Shown here piece after piece: positions 1-8,653 of a stretch of DNA of 64,000 nt. The notes under the pieces were generated by a model. That model had not been told where the DNA came from. It did no database searches and worked only from the letters and a program-made list of their open reading frames with translations. The stretch's first letter is position 1. Every line of letters starts with the position of its first letter. The stretch comes from Prostheceraeus crozeri (lineage: Eukaryota > Platyhelminthes > Polycladida > Euryleptidae), in assembly GCA_907163375.1 (NCBI GenBank), contig CAJQUW010013657.1, positions 186,001-250,000 of the forward strand, in the 5' to 3' direction. The translations under genes and the position numbers were made by a program.

Positions 1-30
1 GTTCTTCCATACCTTTACAATCATGCGTTT

Positions 31-1236
31 CTAATGTGGGTCATAAGAAAAGTGATATTCATCTGCATCAAGGTAATCTACACCAAACTCATTTAACTTT
101 GTACACAATTCAGATGGCGTTTTCAAGCTTTCAATGTTCAAATTGACTCTTTTTACAAGTTCACTGGAAGTAGACAATTCATCACCCAATATGTCTTCGC
201 TGTATACGTGGATATCCCATGAAGCATTTGTTGATGCTTTGAGTTTAGAAGAGGACAATTGAACCTTGAATGTATCATTTAATTCTGTCAACCAAGGTGC
301 GCTTTCAAGGCCCTTAAACATCCCAATCATTTCAGATCCGAATTCAATAACAGCGGACTCAGACTTTTCCAATGGTGTCTTTTTAGTAAAAACAATAAAT
401 TCTGCCTCCGTTTCAACAGTAAATAAAGTTACTTTCTCTTTCTTGTATTCACAAGTCATTAACGTTTCTGGCACTGATCCTTGAAACTTTCTTGCAAAGT
501 CTTCAACACTTCTAATGACCTCAAATTGATTTTTTACTCGGATGCTCCTTTTTTGTAATGCATACAATGGCACAATTCTACATTGAAAATCAGTGACTTT
601 CCTCTCCGAATTCCACCCACGTCCATTGTACCAATACCTTGATGAGAAAGTTGTTCTGGAATACCCAAAAATATTACTCAAATCCTTACCTAATACAAGA
701 AGAACATGCTTCCCTTCCTTCATCAATTTTGTTGACCCCTTTATGACTGGTTTGTAGAATTTATTCAAAGTCAGCTTGAAGAGATCATTTATTCGTTCAA
801 ACATTCTACCAATTTCATTTTCTGTATCTTGCAAGCTCATTGCGGGAACCTTAGAATCAAAAGTTGACGTTGCAAATGCCTTTTGAATTTTAATCATGTT
901 TTGGACAGATGGTAAAGATGTTGAAAAAGAATGTAAAGTTAGATGATGAAAAGCCCATGTACCATGTAGACTATTTTGAAATATGCAAAAGCAATCATCC
1001 TTCTCTCGCACTTCTTTATGTAATTCAAAATAGTTGTTCTTTAGCAAACTGATATCGTTGTAATAAGTAATTTCAGTTAGAGCAACTTCATGGGGTCCAT
1101 GCAGAGTAATTGGATTAGCGAATTCAACAGAGTATAGAGATGGTTTGTTACTTGGGAATATCTTGGGGTTGCTATTGCTTGGAAGAATGATGTTGAAGTT
1201 AGTAGACATATTAAACTCATATATGGAAGAAGTCAC
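31..1236 (-). CDS. Polinton virion-associated protein (LPSNS type)
   Basis: A 401-residue protein. Its N-terminal region has the pattern LPSNSNPKIFPSN followed about 30 residues later by EVALTEITYYND. I recognise this from a conserved Polinton protein in which a short 'LPSN..' stretch is followed by 'L.G..EVAL.EI'. It is thought to be a structural or virion-associated protein, but its exact role is not established. It is the most downstream gene seen in Polinton A, following the integrase remnant on the same strand. The gene is open throughout and looks whole. The ATG (MTSSIYEF) is the first in the frame; the second Met (MSTNFN) lies nearer the conserved block and could be used instead. Confidence 0.6.
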   Translation of the reverse strand: MTSSIYEFNMSTNFNIILPSNSNPKIFPSNKPSLYSVEFANPITLHGPHEVALTEITYYNDISLLKNNYFELHKEVREKDDCFCIFQNSLHGTWAFHHLTLHSFSTSLPSVQNMIKIQKAFATSTFDSKVPAMSLQDTENEIGRMFERINDLFKLTLNKFYKPVIKGSTKLMKEGKHVLLVLGKDLSNIFGYSRTTFSSRYWYNGRGWNSERKVTDFQCRIVPLYALQKRSIRVKNQFEVIRSVEDFARKFQGSVPETLMTCEYKKEKVTLFTVETEAEFIVFTKKTPLEKSESAVIEFGSEMIGMFKGLESAPWLTELNDTFKVQLSSSKLKASTNASWDIHVYSEDILGDELSTSSELVKRVNLNIESLKTPSELCTKLNEFGVDYLDADEYHFSYDPH

Positions 1237-1249
1237 ATGCTATATTAGC

Positions 1250-1705
1250 TTAAAAGTTACGAGTGTCTCCCACCTCCACATTTTGTAGATCCTGGTGCGT
1301 TATCCAGCTATTGAATGAATCAGGATATCCTTTCCATTTAACTAGATATTTCCTTTGATTGCCCTGACCTTTCCTCCTAATTATTTTGTCAATCATATAC
1401 ACCTCTTCACTTCTGTCTACTACTTGCAATTCATAAGAGTAAAATTTTCCTTCAATTGGATTGCCATGTTAATCTATTAATTTATACATGGTGGGTCTAA
1501 ATTTTGTATTTACTTCATCTACAAAAAACTCTTCTTCAGCCCAATTAGGTAGATACCCCTTCCGAAATGTAGACTTAACCTTTGAAATCCGAACTCTATC
1601 ACCAACATTAATTTTCTTTTCATTGGAAATGTTTTTCGCTTTCTTATCATACAATCGAAGCCATACATCCATCGCATTATCTGGGGTAACATCAACTGGT
1701 TTCAT
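1250..1705 (-). pseudogene. Polinton integrase C-terminal remnant with chromodomain
   Basis: The segment encodes the C-terminal region of a retroviral-type (rve) integrase. An SH3-like stretch contains VGDRVRISKVKSTFRKGY, and a later stretch has the chromodomain pattern KYLVKWKGYPDSFNSW. Polinton integrases typically end in such a chromodomain, which is thought to guide target choice. The same VGDRVRI motif occurs in the integrase of Polinton B. The catalytic core (D,D-35-E) is not visible here. The remnant sits between the packaging ATPase and the LPSNS protein and is broken. Confidence 0.75.
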
Positions 1706-1735
1706 CTTAACTGGTTTGAACTACATCAACTGGTT

Positions 1736-2374
1736 TCATCTGTCAACCGAGAAAACTGTCATTGGTTTAGCGGAATTAGGTATGATATTTGTTCGAAATC
1801 GAAGTCGTTCCGGACATTCCTGGGTTAGATCAATAAATAGATAACCATGTGGTTTCTTTGTTACATCTTCATATATTTTTGAAGGTACTTTAGGTTGTTG
1901 AGGTAATATCTGTCTACTGAGATGATGTATCTGACTGCTATCTCTTGGATTTTTAAATATTGCCAAATAATGTGTATTCAAACTTCTAGTTCTTTGCTCT
2001 TTCCCTCCATCGAAGATGTTTTGGGTGATGTAGATAATAAAAGCTTCCCTATGATGTGCAATTTGAATGAACATTTCAGTTACATCCTTTGAAGATTTGC
2101 TTTCACGTAATAGATCATCTAGTACTAGTAAGTCACCTGCTTTGATATCCTCAGTTGATGGCAACCCTTGCTTCACCTCATAACCTTTCTGGCGAAGTGC
2201 AGAATGTAGTTGTGGTTGAAATATTCCATAATACCATTTGACTCTCTTAATTTCCTTGTTAAACATTTCATTACATTTTAATTGTAGCAATTCAGTTACA
2301 AATGTAGTTTTACCGGACTGACTTGGTCCAGCGACACACATTGTGCGATCAGTGAATAGACGAAAATCTGTCAT
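1736..2374 (-). CDS. Polinton DNA-packaging ATPase (FtsK/HerA, A32-like)
   Basis: A 212-residue P-loop ATPase. Walker A is GPSQSGKTT at about residues 16-24, and Walker B is LLVLDDLL at about residues 82-89. A sensor-like ITQN lies at about 115-118. Together these match the A32/FtsK-HerA packaging ATPases of Polintons, adintoviruses and nucleocytoplasmic large DNA viruses, which drive genome packaging into capsids. Length is usual for the Polinton family (about 200-230 aa). The gene is open throughout and looks whole. It lies directly downstream of the 244-residue unknown protein and upstream of the integrase remnant. Confidence 0.85.
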   Translation of the reverse strand: MTDFRLFTDRTMCVAGPSQSGKTTFVTELLQLKCNEMFNKEIKRVKWYYGIFQPQLHSALRQKGYEVKQGLPSTEDIKAGDLLVLDDLLRESKSSKDVTEMFIQIAHHREAFIIYITQNIFDGGKEQRTRSLNTHYLAIFKNPRDSSQIHHLSRQILPQQPKVPSKIYEDVTKKPHGYLFIDLTQECPERLRFRTNIIPNSAKPMTVFSVDR

Positions 2375-2499
2375 CTTATAATTCCATTAACATTAAACTC
2401 ATCATCCCGCTAATTTTGCTTAGAACAACAAAACAGACACATGTTCCAGATCACGTTTATTTACATTCAGAATAGAAACTTTCAAGTTACATTCACAAA

Positions 2500-3234
2500 T
2501 TAAAACATTTGTGTTTCCTCGTCACAATTAGGATTATAGAGAGTTTTCAAGTCAGCATCTTGGCGCTTCAACTTCAATTTAGGATTCCCATCTTTAGATT
2601 TCCGCCCTCGCTTTTTGCTCTCTTCCTTCCCATCACTTGAAGCAGTCTTATCAATGTTAATTAAACATTTATCAATTGGTAGTGGTTCATAGACTAGTTG
2701 AAGAACCTTCATTTGTAAAGATGCGACTTTGCCAGTCGAACCATGTGAGCCAATATAAAGTCCGATAACGTGCACTAAGCCCATATAGCGACCCCGTTTG
2801 AGATCCTCACATTCCATTGCGTTTGTTGAGAGATCGAATGCTTGAAAATGATCCGATAGTTTTAAAAACAGTGTATCGAATTCCGGCAATTCCTTGTAAC
2901 CAACTCCTTCCTCTAATGCCTTTCCCCAATGAGTGGGAGCACTTTCAGGCAGCTCAACACATTCTTTCGCGAAAGAGTCAATAGTTTTAAGAATCACCTG
3001 TTGCCATTTTGGAAAAGTCACTCGCATTTGTCTCATATTGCTATACCCTGATGTAGACATACCATTACTGTGGAAGAATGGAACTTGAAGATAAAAGCCA
3101 TCATCACCATAATTCAAGGTTTGAAAGTAGAATGTATTTCCAATCCCTTGCACCTTTCGTGTCGGACGAAGCTTCAAGAGATCTTGCTCAAAAGCGTCAC
3201 CTTCCTCTCTGATTGTATACATTTTCTGAGTCAT
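2500..3234 (-). CDS. Polinton protein of unknown function, basic tail
   Basis: A 244-residue protein that I do not recognise. The first 190 residues look globular, with many aromatic residues. Residues about 205-230 form a strongly basic stretch (KKRGRKSKDGNPKLKLKR) that could serve as a nuclear localisation or DNA-binding tail. It has its own TATA-like box about 85 bp upstream (3319-3327). It lies between the small basic core-like gene and the packaging ATPase on the same strand, so a role in DNA handling or virion assembly is plausible but only inferred. Looks whole. Confidence 0.55.
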   Translation of the reverse strand: MTQKMYTIREEGDAFEQDLLKLRPTRKVQGIGNTFYFQTLNYGDDGFYLQVPFFHSNGMSTSGYSNMRQMRVTFPKWQQVILKTIDSFAKECVELPESAPTHWGKALEEGVGYKELPEFDTLFLKLSDHFQAFDLSTNAMECEDLKRGRYMGLVHVIGLYIGSHGSTGKVASLQMKVLQLVYEPLPIDKCLINIDKTASSDGKEESKKRGRKSKDGNPKLKLKRQDADLKTLYNPNCDEETQMF

Positions 3235-3318
3235 GTTTCAACAAGTACTAATTCGGAGCTTTCAACCAGCGCAAATGAATTGTCACTTGAAAGTGGTAAA
3301 ATATCATTAAAGCGTCTT

Positions 3319-3327
3319 CCTTATATA
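3319..3327 (-). promoter_or_regulatory. TATA-like box upstream of the 3234 gene
   Basis: The minus strand reads TATATAAGG here, 85 bp upstream of the ATG of the 244-residue gene. The identical nonamer occurs at 4577-4585 upstream of another gene of the same element, which supports real promoter use. Confidence 0.45.
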
Positions 3328-3385
3328 CACCTATATATGACTCATCAATCAAAGTGATGACGTGTCACTTTATGATTCGCTAACC

Positions 3386-3778
3386 TTATATTAACATTGC
3401 AGCAGTTGCTGCAATCCTTCCAAGCGGACTATTGATTACACCATTAATGCTGTTTCCAATATCATTCAACATACTTAGAAACCCACCACCACCGCGCTGA
3501 ATTAAGTTTCGCCTTTTCTTATCACTACTCCTTGGATTTGAAAACTTTTTTATGCTATTCAAAGAGCCAGCATTCAATAGAGGCTTGTAAATAGGTAGAC
3601 ATTTGTGTATTGCAAAAGCTAAATCACGAATGAAATCATCACTTGAATTTTGAATCAATTTACACTTCTTCTTGTTATCATGTATCCTGTTTAACTTTCG
3701 CAACGCCTTTTTAAACTGACTTGAAGGTTTGAAGGACCGTTTCGATTGACGACAAGATGCCTTCCGTTTTACAGACAT
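3386..3778 (-). CDS. Polinton basic core-like protein with hydrophobic tail
   Basis: A 130-residue very basic protein. The first 70 residues are rich in Lys and Arg, then KKRRNLIQRGGGGFLSML leads into a hydrophobic, Gly/Ala-rich C-terminus ending GRIAATAAMLI. The layout of a basic body, 'RR.LIQRGGG' and a hydrophobic end resembles a small protein I have seen repeatedly in Polintons and adintoviruses, often compared with adenovirus core or pX/pVI-type proteins. A DNA-condensing or membrane-acting virion role is inferred, not shown. Looks whole. Confidence 0.6.
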   Translation of the reverse strand: MSVKRKASCRQSKRSFKPSSQFKKALRKLNRIHDNKKKCKLIQNSSDDFIRDLAFAIHKCLPIYKPLLNAGSLNSIKKFSNPRSSDKKRRNLIQRGGGGFLSMLNDIGNSINGVINSPLGRIAATAAMLI

Positions 3779-3906
3779 TTTTATTCTAATATGGAAATAG
3801 ATAATACAATTACAATTTTTGCTTAGTACTTACAACATTATACACAAAAGTATACAAGCATTCACACAGAGTTTGTTGCTGGTACTTATAAAATTATACA
3901 AAACAC

Positions 3907-4530
3907 TTAACAAGTTGTAGAGGGAAACTGATACACACTCACATCGGCTAGAGTCTGATTTGTAGCAGTTATGAGCTGCTCAATGTCTTTCATTAGATGT
4001 TTTGAAATTGGACAGCACATACAGCAGGGCTTTGAATGGAAAGTCTTTAAAATATTGGCATAGTATGCCCGCAAACTGATAACCTCAGAATGTCCTTGAG
4101 CAGCCACATTGATGCTTACTGATGGCGGTCCAGTGAATAAGTCCAATTTACATTTGTCATCCTTCTCGTCAAAGTAGCTGGAGGTGATAATGTCATGGAG
4201 ACATGTGTTGTGTTTCCGTTGGATACTGCTGCACCAACAGCGAGAGTATTCCGGTACAATCTCAGTTTGAGCTAGTGGGCGAAATACTTCATTGAGCCAA
4301 AATCTTGCAACTCGTGTAAGAGCGTTGTTCACGACTCTCATTAACATTCTCTGCACCACAACGTCCTCTCCGCAGCGGAAATACTTCACTATTTCCTCCG
4401 TCAGATCCACCAAATCCGCTTTATAGCCAGTTATATTTACGGCAGAATAAAATATATTGCCGGTGAAGAGTTGACTTCGGTAAATTATTGAAATGGGAAT
4501 GTTGGTAGTGAACGACATGCTGATTGACAT
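3907..4530 (-). CDS. Cys-rich Polinton protein, unknown function
   Basis: A 207-residue protein that I do not recognise. Cysteine clusters occur at CWCSSI (about residue 98) and near the C-terminus (KPCCMCCPISKH, about 169-180), suggesting metal binding or disulfides. A TATA-like nonamer lies about 50 bp upstream of the ATG. The gene sits between the UBA-like/RING gene and the basic core-like gene, in the accessory part of Polinton A. It could be a captured host-derived regulator, but nothing in the sequence fixes that. Looks whole. Confidence 0.45.
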   Translation of the reverse strand: MSISMSFTTNIPISIIYRSQLFTGNIFYSAVNITGYKADLVDLTEEIVKYFRCGEDVVVQRMLMRVVNNALTRVARFWLNEVFRPLAQTEIVPEYSRCWCSSIQRKHNTCLHDIITSSYFDEKDDKCKLDLFTGPPSVSINVAAQGHSEVISLRAYYANILKTFHSKPCCMCCPISKHLMKDIEQLITATNQTLADVSVYQFPSTTC

Positions 4531-4576
4531 TGTATTAGCCTCAAATTATGCTTGAAATAGAACGGTACAATGTCCT

Positions 4577-4585
4577 CCTTATATA
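4577..4585 (-). promoter_or_regulatory. TATA-like box upstream of the Cys-rich gene
   Basis: The minus strand reads TATATAAGG, identical to the box at 3319-3327. It lies about 47 bp upstream of the ATG at 4530. Confidence 0.45.
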
Positions 4586-4617
4586 GAAAAGTCACACAAA
4601 GACTCAATAGTGACCAA

Positions 4618-5145
4618 TCACAGACCTGCATGATGACTCATCATGCAAGATATTGTTGAAGATATTTCTTGATCACAAAGGGGACAGGATGAAGTTTCAA
4701 AGGATACATAACATGTAGAACACATAACGCTATGAGAACATGGTAAAAAGAGAAGGGATCGTTCCTGTTTAAAACATTTAACGCAGTTCCGTTCACATAA
4801 TAATTTAAATGTCTCTTCTTCTAATTTCCTTCTGAAGTCACTTTTATTGGGAGAACTTTTTATTAAAACACTGTCAGATGTCTCCTTCTTTCCATATCGT
4901 TCCAATTTGATCCTCCTAATTTCACTATCATTGCAGTGTAGCATGGAGAAATCCTCTATCCACCTACGATCCAAATTGTGATTCATTGCATGCTCATCTA
5001 GATCCATTAGTCGATCAAATAAATCACCAGCGTTGATATTTTCACTGAGATTTGTTACAGTTTCTATAGCTTTGAACGAATATCCAAGGTCTCTTGCGAC
5101 AACCCACGACGTTGGGATACTAGTCATCATTATGTATGTCATCAA
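4618..5145 (-). CDS. UBA-like / RING-finger protein (IAP-type E3), Polinton accessory gene
   Basis: A 175-residue protein. The C-terminal 50 residues form a C3HC4 RING of the IAP class: CVKCFKQERSLLFLPCSHSV followed by CSTCY and CPLCDQ. IAP-type RINGs act as ubiquitin ligases and usually sit at the very C-terminus, as here. The N-terminal part (ARDLGYSFKAIETV, then INAGDLFDRLMDLDEH) resembles the UBA-like domain that precedes the RING in IAPs. No BIR domain is seen. It is the outermost gene of Polinton A, in the usual place for accessory cargo. Control of host cell death or ubiquitin signalling is inferred from the family. A TATA box lies just upstream. Looks whole. Confidence 0.7.
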   Translation of the reverse strand: MMTYIMMTSIPTSWVVARDLGYSFKAIETVTNLSENINAGDLFDRLMDLDEHAMNHNLDRRWIEDFSMLHCNDSEIRRIKLERYGKKETSDSVLIKSSPNKSDFRRKLEEETFKLLCERNCVKCFKQERSLLFLPCSHSVMCSTCYVSFETSSCPLCDQEISSTISCMMSHHAGL

Positions 5146-5157
5146 ACAACTATCTCA

Positions 5158-5165
5158 TATTTATA
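5158..5165 (-). promoter_or_regulatory. TATA-like box upstream of the RING gene
   Basis: The minus strand reads TATAAATA only 13 bp upstream of the first ATG at 5145. If it is used, translation would more likely start at one of the next Met codons (MMTS), which lie close by in frame. Confidence 0.35.
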
Positions 5166-5363
5166 GCATAGTTTGTCTACGTAAAAGGAAAATCAATGTG
5201 TCATCTTGATTACAATGGTTGCAATAGTCACAATAGTCGCAATTGAGCAAACCCATTCAAAATCAAACAACGGACGTCTATCGGTACGTACCCAAGTGCT
5301 AAGAACCAAGTCACACAAGTTCGCTCATAGACGTTCCGAAACACAGTGTACTCAACCGATTGT

Positions 5364-5612
5364 ACCAAACACATGTACCTATCCAGTAAAACAGATCTCA
5401 TACTTGTTCCTATTCATAACACTGAATTATACATGTACCTATCCATGTTCCTATTCATAACTAAATTTTACATGTACCCATCCATGTACCTATCCCTCGC
5501 AAGTAGGGCACAGTATTCACTACTCTTGGTGTTTGTAGCCAGCCCCGTGGTAGCATGTTGGAGGCGGAGCCGACAGGAAATACCACGGCTCCGGTCCCGT
5601 CTTGAAGGTACT
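5364..5612. repeat. Candidate terminal repeat of Polinton A
   Basis: The region has several tandem, imperfect copies of 'acatgtacctatccatg'/'gttcctattcataac' (5364-5500). These are followed by a hairpin (ccgtggta near 5544 pairing with taccacgg near 5581), and the sequence then reads ggtact. Polinton B has the same design: sub-repeats inside the TIR, a GC-rich hairpin near the tip and an AGTA..TACT-type end. The boundary at 5612 is an inference, and the partner repeat lies outside the window. Confidence 0.35.
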
Positions 5613-7872
5613 ACGGTTAACTACGTTTAGTCAACGCACAAAATCCAGATTAGTAAACATACCGCAAGACTTTAATTAATAACTTCATTAGAAGTGGTGA
5701 CTTTGCATTGATGCTATTGAAATATTACGCAATTTAAATAAAACTAAGACGTAACTCCTTTGCTCCTATTGGAAGTCAGTCTATTTGTCGGAGTTGAAGA
5801 ACTCCGCTCCGGTGTTACAGGAGTTCGAATACAATCACTGACTCAGGAGCTGCACAGCAGCTTCTGTCGAGTAGTGGAGAGGTTTGGTAAAAGAAAATAG
5901 CAGTCTTAATTACAGTTTGGATCTGTAGGCTAAATAAGTCAGTGATTAAAAAAATCAGATTTTCTGAAATATTCTGTTAGACTTTTAGTTTTCATTTACG
6001 TTGAGATCTGCGTAGCATGCGACAATTGAGGAACACCAGTTAAAGTGCCTATAAATGTACGTTTTTCAAGAATAGGCCTATAAATAGAAGGTCACTTATT
6101 TACAAATGATAACTTACGCAACAAAGTTTAGCTTTCATTATAAGATCGTCCCAAAGGCATTGCTTGTAAATGTTTGCTATGATTCTCCAATATGTTATTT
6201 TTTTCGAGACAATGTTTTCGAGTCGGAGTCCCATCATGTATTAGCAATAAAATAGCATCTGTTATCCCTAGAAGATAGCATCTATTTTATCGAAAAGGCA
6301 TTTGATTTTGAGATATAGCTAGTTCTACCTAGCCAAATATTAAAGAAATCACATATTGCCATCCTTCTAGGCTATAGATAACAAGTTTAATAACTGGGTT
6401 TTTTTCCAATTTGGTTTCATCCCCAAGACAACATAGAATTAGGCTAGGCGTCAAGCCGAACTATTCCAGCATTAGTCTCAGATATAGTTCTAGCGTAGCT
6501 GCTGAAAACAATTATGATAATTATGCAGAATGTAAGAAATCACGAACTCGTCGAACAACACAGTCCCAAATGTGACTGAAAGGTTGTTTTGTGAAAGAAT
6601 CATGGGTAAAATAATCATGGCAAATAGTGCAGGACCCCCTGCTGAGTTCCTATTTGCATATCTGATGCGCCGTAGTCATGCCTTGCGCTTACACGTCTCC
6701 ACCTAGGCCTACCTGCTCCTATATAGAGGTAGCGAAGCTGAGCTCAGGTAGTCAGTGCAGTGAAACAGCAATAAGTATGGTAATAGCTGTTTTGTTTTAC
6801 TGAGAATTCTTTTCGAAATTTCCACATGTTGCCACAAAACACGTGGTGCACAACTGTATCTGAGTAAAATTTATCTAAAAAGTGGAATAGAAAAATTCTG
6901 ACATTGATCCTCACAAAGAAGTAAAGAACGAGATTATCTTCTGCAACTGAAGTATTAAGTTAAGCTTTTGATGAATTGATTGTTTTGGAATTGCTTGTAG
7001 CTAAGAAGCAAATTTGCTCAACCTATTGAGAGGACAACATGTTTAAATATCGAAGTTTCTGTACATCTGGTGCTGGGTGGGGCATAGAGTAATTATATTA
7101 GGCAGAGTGGTAACTCCGCATTTATTAAATCCCCAATTTGTATTAAATGAACAAAAGCCTTTATTAAATGAACTGCTGGGGGATATAGTTGGTAATTGCT
7201 ACAAAATTTGAGATGTGCAATTTTTTGCAGTTTTGAAGAAATTGCCACGGAATAAAATGGTCATGATTGTAATGCAGAAGGAATGATGGTATTTTACATA
7301 TTCTCACTGTCATGACAGCCCAGGAGAGGTAATGTTTGTTAACTTAGCAACTCAATTGCCTGCTATTGCCCTACTCTATGGACCAAGTTGTCATGTTAAC
7401 CCATAGAGTAGGGATATATAGTCGACCATGTTAACCTTTGCCTATACTTTGCTTTGCACACTTAACTTTGCCTGTTATTCTTTGCCTATACCAGCTGGCC
7501 GAGTGCAGTTCAGCTCCAAAAATTGACTCAATAAATATTGAGAAACGAAATTCGTTGACATGAATAATTTCCTACCTTGATTATTATTCACACGGTAAAT
7601 CCATTTTATATAACATTTGTCTTTCGTCTGTTGAATCCTTACTTCTGAAACGATTTTCGTAATTTTGCATCTTGATCCTTAAGATTTTCTCTTTTTGGTC
7701 ATGATAAATTCAAATCAATCAAAAAAAGCATTCCTCATGAAAAATTTAGCTCAAGGCAGCAAAAGTACCATAAAAGGCTGTCTAGCCTACTCCATTTTCG
7801 GGAAGTCAGCATTGTAATCTACTTAAATTATACAAATAAAGTTGTGTATCATGTGAAAGCGATTGAATAGTA
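5613..7872. other. Unannotated DNA
   Basis: I see no convincing gene. There is a short perfect inverted repeat at 7369-7413. An octamer-like ATTTGCAT near 6651 is followed about 70 bp later by a TATATA, but no transcript can be inferred from these. Confidence 0.5.
7369..7413. repeat. Short inverted repeat
   Basis: CCCTACTCTATGG at 7369-7381 is perfectly complementary to CCATAGAGTAGGG at 7401-7413, leaving a 19-base loop. Function unknown. Confidence 0.6.
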
Positions 7873-8651
7873 CAGTAGAACCCACTTACAACGTACTTCA
7901 AGGGACCTAAAGAAATTGGTACGTTATATCCGAGGTATGTTGTATCCGAGGTGTGCAAGAACAAGCTGTATAAGAACTATTGAAGCCTACTTCTGCACCA
8001 AATTAAGTTGTCAATTGCAATAGTAAGGTCCTATCCATTATGACCAGCTAATTCTCACTATGCATCATCATAAATACATGTACATGTAATGTACGTTTGT
8101 ATGTATGCCCTGGCCCCACATGTATGATCATGCCTACTCGAGAAAACAGCATAGTGTCTTGACAATTCCCTATTGTGTAAGAAATAATATGCAATATTCT
8201 GAACTTGAATCTAAAAATCTGAATGACTAAAAAAAACAATGTAAACAGCGCAGTGACGCGTTAAGAAGACACCATCACAGACAATGTCTTAATTCCAGTT
8301 CACTTCTATCGATTGCTCATTGAACGGATTCGACACTCAAAAGTTGTCCTCCTCCGAGCCAATGACAAGAGCTGTTGCTGCCATCATCAAACGCAGCGAG
8401 TTATTGTAGAATCGTGTCAACTTCGTTTCGATGATTTAGAATACGTACTTAAGTATTTTCATCCCTAAGTACGTTGTAAAAAATCAAAATTTGCTCTGTG
8501 CACCCTTGAAAAGAGTTCGCCATATCCGAGTAGTACGTTATAACCGAGGCATTTTATAGTCATAATAGGAATTTTTGTCCGTGCCTGCAAGAGGAGTACG
8601 TTATATCCGAGAGTTCGTTATAACCGAGTCCGTTATAAGTGGGTTCTACTG
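7873..8651. mobile_element. Non-autonomous pogo/Tigger-type (Tc1/mariner) MITE
   Basis: The element starts CAGTAGAACCCACTTACAACG, cut here to its first part CAGTAGAACCCACTTA, and ends with the matching inverse TAAGTGGGTTCTACTG. TA dinucleotides flank both ends (7871-7872 and 8652-8653), the target duplication of the Tc1/mariner superfamily. This terminal sequence type is usual for pogo/Tigger-like elements. Several 'gttatatccgag' sub-repeats lie near both ends. No transposase is encoded, and the short open frames inside are not genes. Length is 779 bp. Confidence 0.8.
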
Positions 8652-8653
8652 TA

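Larger units (their letters stand above)
1..5612. mobile_element. Polinton A, right part (left end outside window)
   Basis: A block of genes all on the minus strand holds an FtsK/HerA-type packaging ATPase, an integrase C-terminal remnant with a chromodomain, a basic core-like protein and a virion-type protein. This set is characteristic of Polintons (Mavericks). Polymerase and major capsid genes are not visible and may lie left of the window. The right boundary near 5612 is inferred from an AG..CT-type terminus next to a hairpin, as in Polinton B, and is uncertain. Several genes look whole, and the integrase region is broken in at least two places. The gene content differs clearly from Polinton B, so it is a different family. 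Age cannot be judged with only one end in view. Confidence 0.8.

Noticed and set aside
6640-6800. Host promoter with an octamer and TATA box
   Set aside because: Single motif matches occur by chance in AT-rich DNA, and no exon or RNA follows.
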